52,157 nt of DNA from an uncultured Opitutaceae bacterium (GTDB taxonomy: Bacteria; Verrucomicrobiota; Verrucomicrobiia; Opitutales; Opitutaceae), in NCBI GenBank assembly GCA_937958045.1, contig CALFXL010000061.1:1-52157 (forward strand). Direction: 5' to 3'. Each line of letters begins with the position of its first letter. The stretch's first letter is position 1. The notes beneath the pieces were generated by a model. The model was not told the DNA's origin, ran no database searches, and saw only the letters and a program-made list of their open reading frames with translations. The position numbers were made by a program, and so were the translations under genes. Positions 6,748 through 15,371 of the stretch are shown here, one piece after another.

Positions 6748-9311
6748 GTGTGCGTCTCCTCGGATCGGTTACGCCGTTTGAGTGGCAGCTTCACGGTGAA
6801 GCACGAGCCTTTTCCGTAAGTGCTGGAAACGCCGATCGTGCCTCCGAGCAAATCGGCCAGTTTGCGACAAAGGTACAAACCGAGCCCCGTGCCTTCATAC
6901 ACGCGCCGTGCCGATCCATCCACTTGTCGAAACGCCTCGAACAACAGCCCCATGTTTTCCGGACGTATGCCGATGCCTGTATCGATAACGTGGATACTGA
7001 CTTCGTTTCCGCAGCTTTCCCACTCCAGCGTGATCATGCCTTTCTCGGTAAACTTCACGGCGTTTCCGCCCAGGTTCAGGAGCACTTGGTAGAGCCGCTG
7101 CCGGTCCGACTCGATTTCGAGCACGCCCCCGGCCGGACGCAGCGTCAGCGTCAAGCCGCGCTGCACGACCATCGGCGCCAGCACGGCCTCCACTTCGCGA
7201 AGCAGCGTCGGCAGATCGAAGCTCGTCCACGTGAACGCCATGCGACCCGACTCGATGCGCGAGAGATCGAGCAGGTCGTTAATCAACGAGAGCAGGTGCT
7301 TCGCCGAGCCGCGAACCATGTCGATCTGCTTGGTCTGTTCTTCGTTGAGCGGACCGGCCATGCCTTGGCGAAGGATTGAGCTGAAACCGATGATCGAGTT
7401 CAGCGGCGTGCGCAGCTCGTGGCTCATCGTGGCCAAAAACTCCGATTTCAACCGGTCGAGTTGTTTCAACTGCTCATACGCCGCGCCCAGCTCGGCGGTG
7501 CGTTCTTCCACGCGTCGCTCGAGGCTCAGGTTCAGCATGAGCACTTCCTCTTCCGCGCGTTTGCGCTCGGTGATGTCGGTGATGAAACCTACCAAAATAT
7601 CCGCCTCGTCGCCGGCTTCGGTGAGCGCCTCGCCGCGCTCCCACACCCAGCGCTCTTCGCCGTCGCGACGTCGGATGCGGTATTCAAACGAGTAGGCGTT
7701 TCGTCCGCTCTGCAGCGAGAGTTGCGTGTCGCGCCAGAGTCGCTCGCGATCCTCGGGATGGATGAGATCGACGAAGTCCACCCCGCGTCCGTGCTCGATC
7801 TCCGCCGACGAATACCCCGTCAGCTCCTTCGCGCCGTCGCTCACAAAGGTCATCGTCCAGCGCCGGTCGTTTCGGCAGCGATACACCATGCCGGGCAGAT
7901 GCCCGATCAACACCGAGAAAAACCGCTGACTCGCGCGCAACGCATGCTCGGCCGCCTTGCGCTCCGCGTTGTCCACAAGCGTCACGAGCAGACACATCTC
8001 GCCGCCGAGACGCACTTGCGCAGCAAACAACACCACATCGACCAACGGCCCCACCCGCGGACGCAGTCGAAACTCGCGATCACGCACTTCTCCATCGCGA
8101 TCCAGCAATCGCTGAAACGTCGCGCCATCCTCCGAACGCTCCCACAGCGCGATGTCGGCCAGCGTTTTTCCCAAAAGATCTTCACGCCGCCGTTCGAGCA
8201 TGAGCACCAGGCGCTCGTTCACATCGAGAATGCGCCCGTCGCTGCGCCGCAGGATCAACTTCGCCACCGAGCTCGCCTCGAAGACATGCTGGAACCGCTC
8301 CTCCGATTCGCGAATGCGCTCCTCGGCCTGCACGCGATGACTGACATCCAATACGACCGACGACACGCCCTGGACGCGATCGGCGTCATCGACGAGCAGC
8401 GTGTTGTACCACTCGCAAGCGATCTCGCGTCCGTCGCGCGTCGTGATGCGTCCGCAGACATATTCGCCGCCTTTGCGCGCGAGGAGCTGACGCCACGCCT
8501 CCTCATGCTCGGGCAGCTGGCTCGTCGACAAAAACAAACGCGCGTCCTTCCCCAACGCCTCGCCTGCGGACCAGCCGAAGACGCGTTCCGCCGCCGTGTT
8601 CCACGAGAGGATTTTTCCTTCCGCGGACCAATCGACGACGGCCAGCGGCGTGTTCTCCATGTGGAGGCGCAAGCGTTGCTGACTCTGCCAAAGCGCATCC
8701 TCCGCACGGCGACGTTCGGTCACATCGACGCTCACGCCAACGGCGCCCGTAACCACATTTTGAATACGCACCGGCGACAGCAGCCGGTGAACATGCGCCA
8801 CCCGCTTCCCAAGCGCTTCCTCCGCTTCTTCGACCACCCACTCCCCCGCGAGTGCGCGGCGATGACTCTCGCCGAGCCCCGCGCGAAAATTTTCCGACCA
8901 ATCGACCTCGGATGTCGTCCGGCCCGTCACATCGCCATAACGTTCGCGATGCCGGCGGCTTTGCAGGACAAACTTTCCCGTCGCATCGATGGCCCAAACC
9001 CCGACCGGCGCATTCTCAATGAAATCCGTCAGCGCCGCAGCCCGGCGTGCCGCTTGATCGCATTCGTCGCGCAGCGCCTGTCGCTCGTTCTCCCACGCTT
9101 TTGCGCGCCGGCGCCAATGCACCGCCAGGCCGATCGCCAAACCGACTCCGCCAACTCCGCCCATAAGAACATCGCTCCAGCGACGACGTTCGCTCGCAGT
9201 TGTTTCTTCTCCCTCGCGCGCCGCGCTGGCGCCCGTGGCCAGCAAAGCCGCGCCCATCAACGTGAGGGTGCGGAAAAACCGTCGACGACTATCCTCCGGG
9301 ATTACGGGCAC
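6744..9311 (-). CDS. Multi-PAS sensor histidine kinase
   Basis: The 855-residue kinase has an N-terminal hydrophobic segment (FRTLTLMGAALLATGASAA) and a second membrane-like helix (VLMGGVGGVGLAIGLAVHW, about 48-66). Four PAS/PAC units follow, at about 95-205, 215-335, 345-455 and 465-590, each ending in a DVTERR/DVSHR/DITERK-type motif. After a coiled coil comes HisKA with FLATMSHELRTPLNSIIGF and a HATPase domain with NLGGNAVKF, DTGIGI and GTGLGLYL. It lacks a receiver of its own; the next gene supplies one. The assigned start is GTG at 9311 without a clear Shine-Dalgarno site; an in-frame GGAGGA lies just inside, so a start slightly downstream is possible. It is the first gene of the relay operon. 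Confidence 0.93.
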   Translation of the reverse strand: MPVIPEDSRRRFFRTLTLMGAALLATGASAAREGEETTASERRRWSDVLMGGVGGVGLAIGLAVHWRRRAKAWENERQALRDECDQAARRAAALTDFIENAPVGVWAIDATGKFVLQSRRHRERYGDVTGRTTSEVDWSENFRAGLGESHRRALAGEWVVEEAEEALGKRVAHVHRLLSPVRIQNVVTGAVGVSVDVTERRRAEDALWQSQQRLRLHMENTPLAVVDWSAEGKILSWNTAAERVFGWSAGEALGKDARLFLSTSQLPEHEEAWRQLLARKGGEYVCGRITTRDGREIACEWYNTLLVDDADRVQGVSSVVLDVSHRVQAEERIRESEERFQHVFEASSVAKLILRRSDGRILDVNERLVLMLERRREDLLGKTLADIALWERSEDGATFQRLLDRDGEVRDREFRLRPRVGPLVDVVLFAAQVRLGGEMCLLVTLVDNAERKAAEHALRASQRFFSVLIGHLPGMVYRCRNDRRWTMTFVSDGAKELTGYSSAEIEHGRGVDFVDLIHPEDRERLWRDTQLSLQSGRNAYSFEYRIRRRDGEERWVWERGEALTEAGDEADILVGFITDITERKRAEEEVLMLNLSLERRVEERTAELGAAYEQLKQLDRLKSEFLATMSHELRTPLNSIIGFSSILRQGMAGPLNEEQTKQIDMVRGSAKHLLSLINDLLDLSRIESGRMAFTWTSFDLPTLLREVEAVLAPMVVQRGLTLTLRPAGGVLEIESDRQRLYQVLLNLGGNAVKFTEKGMITLEWESCGNEVSIHVIDTGIGIRPENMGLLFEAFRQVDGSARRVYEGTGLGLYLCRKLADLLGGTIGVSSTYGKGSCFTVKLPLKRRNRSEETHT

Positions 9312-9400
9312 ATCGCACGCTCACGCGAGCGGATCGTCTGAGTCAAGCGACAGCCCGCGGCGGCGCGCATTCACACGAGCCGCCGGGCCTCAGCATCGCT

Positions 9401-9862
9401 TCAGCGCGAAACCGCGATCACTTCGACTTCGAAGATCAGGGTCGCGCGACGCGGGATCTTGGGCGGATCGCCGCGCGTGCCGTAGCCGAGTTCAAAGGGG
9501 ACGATCAACAGGCGTTTTTCGCCGACACGCATCAGTTGCAGACCTTCTTCCCAGCCATCGATGACCTGACCGCGCCCCACGCGAAACGTGAAGGGCTTGT
9601 CCGGATCCTTCGTGCCATCGAAAACCGTGCCGTCGATCAACCGGCCCTCGTACAACACGCTCACCAGGTCGCCTTTTTTCACCTGCTCGCCATCGCCGGC
9701 TTTCAAAACCAACGTGCGCAGACCGGTGCCGGTACGCACCGCCTCGGGCCAGTTTTTCTCCACGATCAGAAGGTCTTCGTAGGGGAGTTTTTCGCGCTGT
9801 GCCTGCACCGTCAGCGGAACGGCGAGCAGCACAGCCCAAAGCAGAGGACTAAAAAAACGCAT
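9401..9862 (-). CDS. Exported FKBP-type peptidyl-prolyl isomerase
   Basis: The 153-residue protein has a signal peptide (MRFFSPLLWAVLLAVPLTVQA, cleavage after AQA near 22). A single FKBP domain follows, with VSVLYEGRLIDGTVFD, VIDGWEEGLQLMRVGEKR, ELGYGTRG and IPRRATLIFEVEVI. These are the usual FKBP active-site and core strands, including the VIxGWxxGL motif. The enzyme catalyses cis-trans isomerisation of X-Pro bonds and would help fold exported proteins in the periplasm. It precedes the kinase operon by 89 bases on the same strand; a GC-rich hairpin without a T-tract lies in that gap, so read-through is possible. Confidence 0.93.
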   Translation of the reverse strand: MRFFSPLLWAVLLAVPLTVQAQREKLPYEDLLIVEKNWPEAVRTGTGLRTLVLKAGDGEQVKKGDLVSVLYEGRLIDGTVFDGTKDPDKPFTFRVGRGQVIDGWEEGLQLMRVGEKRLLIVPFELGYGTRGDPPKIPRRATLIFEVEVIAVSR

Positions 9863-9931
9863 GGCGGTGCATTTGGCGCGCGCGTCTGCGAGTTGGCAAC
9901 CGCGAACCTTGCGGCGCGACGCGGATGCGGC

Positions 9932-11233
9932 TCACGAGCGCGTTTTGAGGCGGAGTTTTTCCGCACGCGCATTCACTTCGGCGAGCAGCTCCGTGTGCTC
10001 GCGCGCTTCGCGATCGTCGAGATGCACGAGTCCGCTCGCGAAGGGCGGTTGCTCGCCTACGAGATCCGCCCAGGCCGTCCATTCGTAACCGACAACCGCC
10101 CGCTGCGCGCACAAACGTTCCAGCGCGGCGCGGCCTTTTTTCAACATGCGCTCCACGCTCGTCGCGGGGCGCGGCGGTCGCGGCACGGGCGCACGCAGAA
10201 ACGCTTCGCCCGTCCAAGCCACTCCCGTCATCAGCACGGGCATGCCACGCGCCGCATGACACGCCTGCGCGGTTTTGTCCCAAGCTTCGTCCACTGGCGA
10301 AACCGACACCACATCGACCAGCGGATACACGCACTCGGTGAGCACCGCCGCACCGGGATTCCCATGGAAACGACACCCCAACAACAGATGCTCGGGATCG
10401 TATGCGCGAACCACCGCCGCGCAGGTGCCAAAATACCGCCGCGCAAATTCGCGCGTGAACAAACGCTGGTCGCGTCGATAGCCCTCGCTCGTCAACGCCA
10501 CGTCGCGCTGCGTGAGCTGACGCAGCGTTTCTTTGTTGGGCAACTCCATCGCCCAATCGCGCGCGAGCGTCGCGAGATCGCCGCGCCGCGTCGCCAACAC
10601 AAACTCCCACGCTGCGTGATACGCGCGCTGCGACGGCTCCAAACTCAGACAAATCTGCAGCAACGCCGGCCGGGCCTCCGCCCCGCCTTCGTGCATCTGC
10701 GCCCACCCGAGATCGTCGTCCGAAAAATAGCCGATCAGCTCGCGGCGTCCGCGCCACGGAGCGCAACGTTCATGGGCCCGCGCCTGCGCCGCTTCGCGCC
10801 ACTCGGGATCGAAGACATCGGGCAAACGCGCGCCGAAGGCATGGATCTGCGGACCGCAGCGCCCGAGTTCGAGCACCTCGGTGCAGGCGAATGCCGTATC
10901 TTCCGCTCCTTCGCCAGCCCAGGGTCCGAGCGTATTGAAAAACCAACTACGCAGCCGCTCTTCGGCTTTGGCCCAGAAATAGACGCCTTCCTCGCGTTTC
11001 GCCACGGCTTCGGCATACGGACCCGGACGCGGCTGGCGTCCGTCGCGACGCCCCCAGCGATTCACGCCGGCGACGCCTTTGCTGATAAACGCGCGCCCTT
11101 CCGGGTCGATCAGCCACCACTGCCCCGAGCGGGCGCGGCCCGTGCGGAAAAATCCGGGCGTGCCTCGCAAGGAGTCGGGGAGGAAATCGTCGAGCGTGGG
11201 GAGGATGGCAGGATCGCGCGGGGTGGGCGCCAT
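9932..11233 (-). CDS. GH50 (beta-agarase)-like TIM-barrel protein, probably not a normal hydrolase
   Basis: The 433-residue protein resembles the catalytic barrel of GH50 agarases. The start has WWLIDPEGRAFISKGVAGVN (family: DPxGxxFFSxGVN). IGYFSDDDLGW corresponds to GYFxDNELxW, and LLGCRFHG to the YLGxRFA stretch. In GH50 the DNE motif carries the acid/base glutamate; here D174 stands in its place. The region corresponding to PVLIGEFH reads PVLMTGVAW, so the nucleophile glutamate appears to be a glycine (G337). No signal peptide is visible, unlike most agarases. A perfect 8-bp palindrome (11235-11253) lies immediately upstream of the ATG. It lies between arabinofuranosidase and isomerase genes on the same strand. 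Family assignment is by eye and moderate. Confidence 0.6.
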   Translation of the reverse strand: MAPTPRDPAILPTLDDFLPDSLRGTPGFFRTGRARSGQWWLIDPEGRAFISKGVAGVNRWGRRDGRQPRPGPYAEAVAKREEGVYFWAKAEERLRSWFFNTLGPWAGEGAEDTAFACTEVLELGRCGPQIHAFGARLPDVFDPEWREAAQARAHERCAPWRGRRELIGYFSDDDLGWAQMHEGGAEARPALLQICLSLEPSQRAYHAAWEFVLATRRGDLATLARDWAMELPNKETLRQLTQRDVALTSEGYRRDQRLFTREFARRYFGTCAAVVRAYDPEHLLLGCRFHGNPGAAVLTECVYPLVDVVSVSPVDEAWDKTAQACHAARGMPVLMTGVAWTGEAFLRAPVPRPPRPATSVERMLKKGRAALERLCAQRAVVGYEWTAWADLVGEQPPFASGLVHLDDREAREHTELLAEVNARAEKLRLKTRS

Positions 11234-11234
11234 G

Positions 11235-11253
11235 GGCCGCCACGCTGGCGGCC
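11235..11253 (-). repeat. Palindrome abutting a start codon
   Basis: GGCCGCCA-CGC-TGGCGGCC is a perfect 8-bp inverted repeat that ends two bases before the ATG of the GH50-like gene. In RNA it would cover the ribosome-binding region. A related palindrome, AATGGC...GCCATT with a GGCCGGCG core, is at 44411-44436. Confidence 0.5.
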
Positions 11254-11282
11254 GGCGAAAAAAAGAAAAGCGCGGACTCTGC

Positions 11283-13292
11283 TCAGCGTTTCGCCGTGAG
11301 ACGCAGCACGGTCAGCGAATGCGCGGGCGCCTCGCACGCGATCTCCTCGCCCACCGCCAACGTGGTCGTCTGTGGCACGACAGCGCGCGGAGTTTTCGCG
11401 TCGTTCACCGCGGCCGGATCGCCGGTCAGCACGATCTTCACGCCTTCTTTTGCGAACGATCCCGCGCCCGCGATACGCACGTTCAGCGTGTGAGCATCGG
11501 CGCCCGTATTCACGAGTTTCACGATCACGTCGCCACTGCGACTGTCGCGTACGGCGGAAACGGCGAAGCCGCGCTTTTCCCACTCGATCGCGTTCGCCGC
11601 CTCGCCGCCGGAAACGCCCGGTTCCAACCACGTGTCGCCGCTGTGCAGGCTGAACAACTGCTGCACGTAGTAGTTAGCCGTTGGATACACCGCGGTGTTG
11701 GTGAAGTAGATGAGATTGGGATTCCACTGGGTGTTGCCGAGTTTGCCGAGGAGCGGTGCGTACGACGCCAGCGGCACGATGTCAGCGTTGCGCTCGAGTC
11801 CGGTCAGATAAGCCGCTTCGGCGAGCGCGTTGTGAAACTTGTTTCCGCGCGAGGCCCACTCGCCGAGATACACTTTCGAGCGTTTGCGATCGTATGCGTC
11901 GTAGCGGCGAGTGTTCGCGAGCAACCACTCCGGCGCGACGTAGTAATGCTCGTCCACCATCTCCACCCGGAGTTCATCCGCGATCTTCCAGCCGGCGTCG
12001 AAATCCTCGCCTTCGTGAAACGGCCCGACGGTGCCGATCACGACGATCTCGGGATGCTTCGCTTTCACCGCGCGATAGATCATTTCGAAGCGTTCCTTAA
12101 ATTCGGGCGTGATGCGGTCTTCGTTGCCCACGCCGAGATATTTCAACCCAAACGGCTCCGGTTGCCCCGCCTCCGCGCGCTTCGCTCCCCATGTCGACGT
12201 CGCGGGACCGTTCGCGTATTCGATCAGGTCGAGCACTTCCTGGATGTAATCATCCATCTGATCGAGCGGGATGCCGCGCTGGCCGACGCCGTGACGATGC
12301 GCGGCGTTTTGACAACACACACCCGCCGGCACGACCGGCAATGGCGCCGCGCCGATGTCTTCGCAGAACTGGAAATACTCAAAATAACCGAGCCCCACCG
12401 ACTGGTGATAACCCCAGAGATTTTTCTGTCCGCGACGCTGCTCGATCGGGCCGATCGTGTCTTTCCAACGATACATATTGTTCAACGCGTGCCCGTGCAC
12501 AAGGCAGCCGCCGGGGAAACGCACGAACTTCGGCTTCAGGTCCGCGATCACTTGCGCGAGATCCGCGCGCAGTCCGTTTTTTCGACCGCGAAACGTCTTT
12601 TGCGGGAAAAGCGAAATCTCGTCCAACGCCACGCCGCCCGGCGCCGTCATCAGCACGACCAAACGCGCCGCGTCGTCCGAACGTTTCGCCGTGATTGTCG
12701 CTGCCAAGCGCGTCCACTCGCGCGTCGGCGCGCCGAGATTCGCTTCGCCGAGCACTTCGCCATTGGCCGTTTCGAGCCGCGCCACGAGCGGCGCGGGATC
12801 GCCTTCGTTGGCGGTCTGGCTCCAGCGGTCGCCTTTGAAAAGATGTTTGGCGAAAAGCGACACGTCGTACTGCTCGCCTTCGCGCAACACGATGCCGCCG
12901 AAACCCGCATTCGCGATGCCCGCGCCGTCGCCAACGGCGTTCACTTTCAGGATCACGCACTGCGGGTTGTTGGGATGCAGCGGTTCCGAGTTGTCGACTT
13001 CCCATTTCAACTTCGCTCCGCCGCGCGCGATGAGTTCCCAACCCGTCAGCGGCGTCCATGTCGGTTGCTCGAGCGGACTGTATTCAAACGACCGATTCTG
13101 CACCAACTCCGCGTACAGTCCGCCATCCGCGGCGTAATTGATGTCTTCGAAAAAAATCCCCAACAGGTCCGGGCTGATCGGTCGGCCCGCCGCGCGAGCA
13201 TCGACCGACACCGTCACCGTTTCCGCCAGCGCCGCCGTGGTCAGCGCGCACACACTCAACACAACCGAACCAACACGAATAAGAGAGACCAT
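11283..13292 (-). CDS. Exported GH51 alpha-L-arabinofuranosidase
   Basis: The 669-residue enzyme starts with a signal peptide (to about ALAE, residue 24). The N-terminal domain opens with ISPDLLGIFFEDINYAADGG, the hallmark of GH51 enzymes, followed by a carbohydrate-binding-like insert (about 80-235). The barrel has KFVRFPGGCLVHG, the acid/base glutamate in LGVGNED (E391) and the nucleophile in VYLGEWAS (E478). A C-terminal beta domain ends near the terminus. It should remove terminal arabinofuranosyl groups from arabinan or arabinoxylan in the periplasm or outside. The ATG at 13292 gives a complete signal peptide. It lies upstream of the GH50-like gene with a 49-base gap, so the two are probably co-transcribed. 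Confidence 0.93.
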   Translation of the reverse strand: MVSLIRVGSVVLSVCALTTAALAETVTVSVDARAAGRPISPDLLGIFFEDINYAADGGLYAELVQNRSFEYSPLEQPTWTPLTGWELIARGGAKLKWEVDNSEPLHPNNPQCVILKVNAVGDGAGIANAGFGGIVLREGEQYDVSLFAKHLFKGDRWSQTANEGDPAPLVARLETANGEVLGEANLGAPTREWTRLAATITAKRSDDAARLVVLMTAPGGVALDEISLFPQKTFRGRKNGLRADLAQVIADLKPKFVRFPGGCLVHGHALNNMYRWKDTIGPIEQRRGQKNLWGYHQSVGLGYFEYFQFCEDIGAAPLPVVPAGVCCQNAAHRHGVGQRGIPLDQMDDYIQEVLDLIEYANGPATSTWGAKRAEAGQPEPFGLKYLGVGNEDRITPEFKERFEMIYRAVKAKHPEIVVIGTVGPFHEGEDFDAGWKIADELRVEMVDEHYYVAPEWLLANTRRYDAYDRKRSKVYLGEWASRGNKFHNALAEAAYLTGLERNADIVPLASYAPLLGKLGNTQWNPNLIYFTNTAVYPTANYYVQQLFSLHSGDTWLEPGVSGGEAANAIEWEKRGFAVSAVRDSRSGDVIVKLVNTGADAHTLNVRIAGAGSFAKEGVKIVLTGDPAAVNDAKTPRAVVPQTTTLAVGEEIACEAPAHSLTVLRLTAKR

Positions 13293-13378
13293 GGGTAAAT
13301 AGGGTAAGCCCGCACCATGCGACAGCTCGCCGCCATTTCACCACTCCCAAATCTGGACGGTAATCCCACGCCTCCAAT

Positions 13379-13413
13379 GGTCATTCGCCACTGGTCATTG
13401 GTCATTCATCATT
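13379..13413 (+). repeat. Heptad repeat between two genes
   Basis: Units GTCATTC, GCCACTG, GTCATTG, GTCATTC and ATCATTC follow each other in 7-base steps. The units match those before 25046, 25277 and 27746, but here they do not lead to a start codon on their own strand; they lie between the 5' end of the GH51 gene and the 3' end of the flavin reductase gene. This may be a relic. Confidence 0.5.
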
Positions 13414-13455
13414 CATCCGCCTTTGTCCTTTGAAATCTGGCGTTTGGGATTTCGC

Positions 13456-14067
13456 TTAACGATCCGGCCGCTTGAGCGTGAACGCCTCGCCCATGCGCAC
13501 GTACGATTCGCCACCGAGACGCGCCACCAGATCGAGTTTCACCGGATCGACATTCCCCGACGCGTCCAACACCGTGTCGTCCACGTGCATGAGTTTAATG
13601 AGGCCGAAAACCACATTCGCGGCCGCCGCGCCTTCGCCGAGGCGCGTGATCGAGTGCAGCTCGCATTCGAAACTCACGGGCGCGCTCGCCACACGCGGCG
13701 GTTTCACGACGTCCGAAGCGACCGACGGCACATGAAACGCGTCGAACTCGCTCTCGCCGTACGGCAACACCGCGGCGGAATTATTCATCAACTCCGCCTG
13801 CGCGTACGACACGAGGTTCACGACAAACTGCTTCGTCGCCTCGATGTTTTTCACCGTGTCCTTCTTCGAGCCGTCGCGCAGATTCACCGGCACAAACATG
13901 AGCGACGGCGGATTGGACGTAATGCCTTGGAAGAAACTGAAAGGCGCGAGATTCGTTTTGCCCTCGGGCGAAATCGTCGAAACCCACGCGATCGGGCGCG
14001 GCAGAATCGTGCTGGTCATCCAACGGTAGGCGTCGCGCGACGCGAGCGAAGAGAGATCGATGCGCAT
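13456..14067 (-). CDS. Flavin reductase-like (FMN-binding split-barrel) protein
   Basis: The 203-residue form matches the family of flavin reductase-like FMN-binding domain proteins. It opens with DAYRWMTSTILPRPIAWVSTI (family: RxxYxLlxxxvxPRPIAxVST), then NLAPFSFFQGITSNPP, where N-L-A-P-F-S-F-F contacts FMN, and DTVKNI, VVNL. Such proteins bind FMN and reduce it or use it for oxidoreduction in the cytoplasm; the substrate is unknown. A GTG at 14133 would add 22 residues without family support, so the ATG at 14067 (MRIDLSSL) is chosen. It is on the same strand as, and between, the aldo/keto reductase and GH51 genes. Confidence 0.85.
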   Translation of the reverse strand: MRIDLSSLASRDAYRWMTSTILPRPIAWVSTISPEGKTNLAPFSFFQGITSNPPSLMFVPVNLRDGSKKDTVKNIEATKQFVVNLVSYAQAELMNNSAAVLPYGESEFDAFHVPSVASDVVKPPRVASAPVSFECELHSITRLGEGAAAANVVFGLIKLMHVDDTVLDASGNVDPVKLDLVARLGGESYVRMGEAFTLKRPDR

Positions 14068-14179
14068 GTGATGCAACGTGCTCCGCTGCACAGGCAAGTC
14101 CAGCGTGCCCGGCCGCAACGCGGCAGCTTTCACTTGTTCGTATCGCCGCGCGAAGCGTCGCTAATCCAACATCAGTCGC

Positions 14180-15175
14180 TCAATACGGTCCGCGAATATG
14201 CGGCGCGACTTCGGCTTCATAAAACGCCTTCAGCCATGCGTGTTGCTCCGCGCTGAGTTTCGGTAGCGACGAAGCTTTCGTGTTCGCCGCGGCCTGCGCG
14301 GGATTTTTGGCGCCGGGGATGATCACACTCACCGCGTCGAAATCGAGAATCCAACGCAGCGCCCAATCGGCCATCGCCCAGCCTGCCGGCACTTGCGCTT
14401 TGAGTTTGTCCGCAAGCTCCACGCCTTTTTCAAAAGGCAAACCGGCAAATGTTTCGCCGACGTTAAAGGCCTGGCCGTCACGATTGAAATTCCGGTGATC
14501 GTCCGCGGAGAAACGCGTCGCGGTCGTCATCTTTCCGCCGAGCAATCCGCTCGCGAGCGGCAGGCGCACGATGAGTGCGACGTTTTTCGCCTTCGCTTCG
14601 TCGAAGAGCGTCGCGATCGGTTTCTGACGGAAGACGTTAAAGATGATCTGCAACGCCGCGCAGCCCGGTTGCTGCACACACCATGCCGCTTCGTCCATCG
14701 ACTCCACGCTCGCGCCGTAGGCTTTGATTTTCCCTTCGCGCTTTAGCTCGTCGAGCCAGCCAAACAATTCGCCGCGTTTCAGCACGTCGGTCGGCACACA
14801 GTGGAGCTGCGTGAGATCCAGCGCGTCCACGCCGAGCCGCGAAAGCGAGTCTTCGGTGTGTTTGCGCACGGCTTCGCGCGTGAAATTGGCCGGCCAGCCG
14901 GGGTCGCCGCGTCGTCCGAGCTTCGTTGCGATGAACAACTTCGACGCTTCGGCGGCGCCTATTTCCTTCAGAAATTTCGCGATCAAGCGCTCGCTGCGGC
15001 CATCGCCATAGACGTCGGCGGTGTCGAAAAACGTCACGCCCGCCGCTCGCGCCGCGCGCAGCGTCTCGAGCGCCACGTCGTCCGTGACCTCGCCCCAATT
15101 CGCACCGAGCTGCCAGGTGCCCAGCCCTATCTCGCTGACATTGCGTCCACTGCGGCCAAACAAGCGCGTATTCAT
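14180..15175 (-). CDS. Aldo/keto reductase
   Basis: This 331-residue NAD(P)H-dependent oxidoreductase has the full AKR barrel. It begins RLFGRSGRNVSEIGLGTWQLG, followed by FFDTADVYGDGRSERLIAKF, where Asp and Tyr belong to the catalytic tetrad. IATKLGRRG holds the catalytic lysine, and DLTQLHCVP the histidine position. NADPH-binding residues near the C-terminus are represented by SVIIPGAKNPAQAAAN. No signal peptide is present, so it is cytoplasmic. The substrate cannot be read from sequence; sugar-derived aldehydes are plausible given the neighbouring glycosidases. It is the first gene of the minus-strand group that continues into the flavin reductase-like gene. Confidence 0.92.
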   Translation of the reverse strand: MNTRLFGRSGRNVSEIGLGTWQLGANWGEVTDDVALETLRAARAAGVTFFDTADVYGDGRSERLIAKFLKEIGAAEASKLFIATKLGRRGDPGWPANFTREAVRKHTEDSLSRLGVDALDLTQLHCVPTDVLKRGELFGWLDELKREGKIKAYGASVESMDEAAWCVQQPGCAALQIIFNVFRQKPIATLFDEAKAKNVALIVRLPLASGLLGGKMTTATRFSADDHRNFNRDGQAFNVGETFAGLPFEKGVELADKLKAQVPAGWAMADWALRWILDFDAVSVIIPGAKNPAQAAANTKASSLPKLSAEQHAWLKAFYEAEVAPHIRGPY

Positions 15176-15371
15176 ACGGCACTTACTGCGCAGGCCGCCC
15201 TTGGCGTCAACTTCCCCGGCATCGATCAGGAAAAATGTGTCACGTCCTCCGGCCCGATCCGTCTGGCATGCGATGTGGTTAGGCGCGCCGAGCGCAGCAT
15301 CGCGTCAGCCGGTCGTGTGATTTTCCCACAGGACCTTTGCCACCGGTTTCGTAATACTCTTCACTTCGTTT

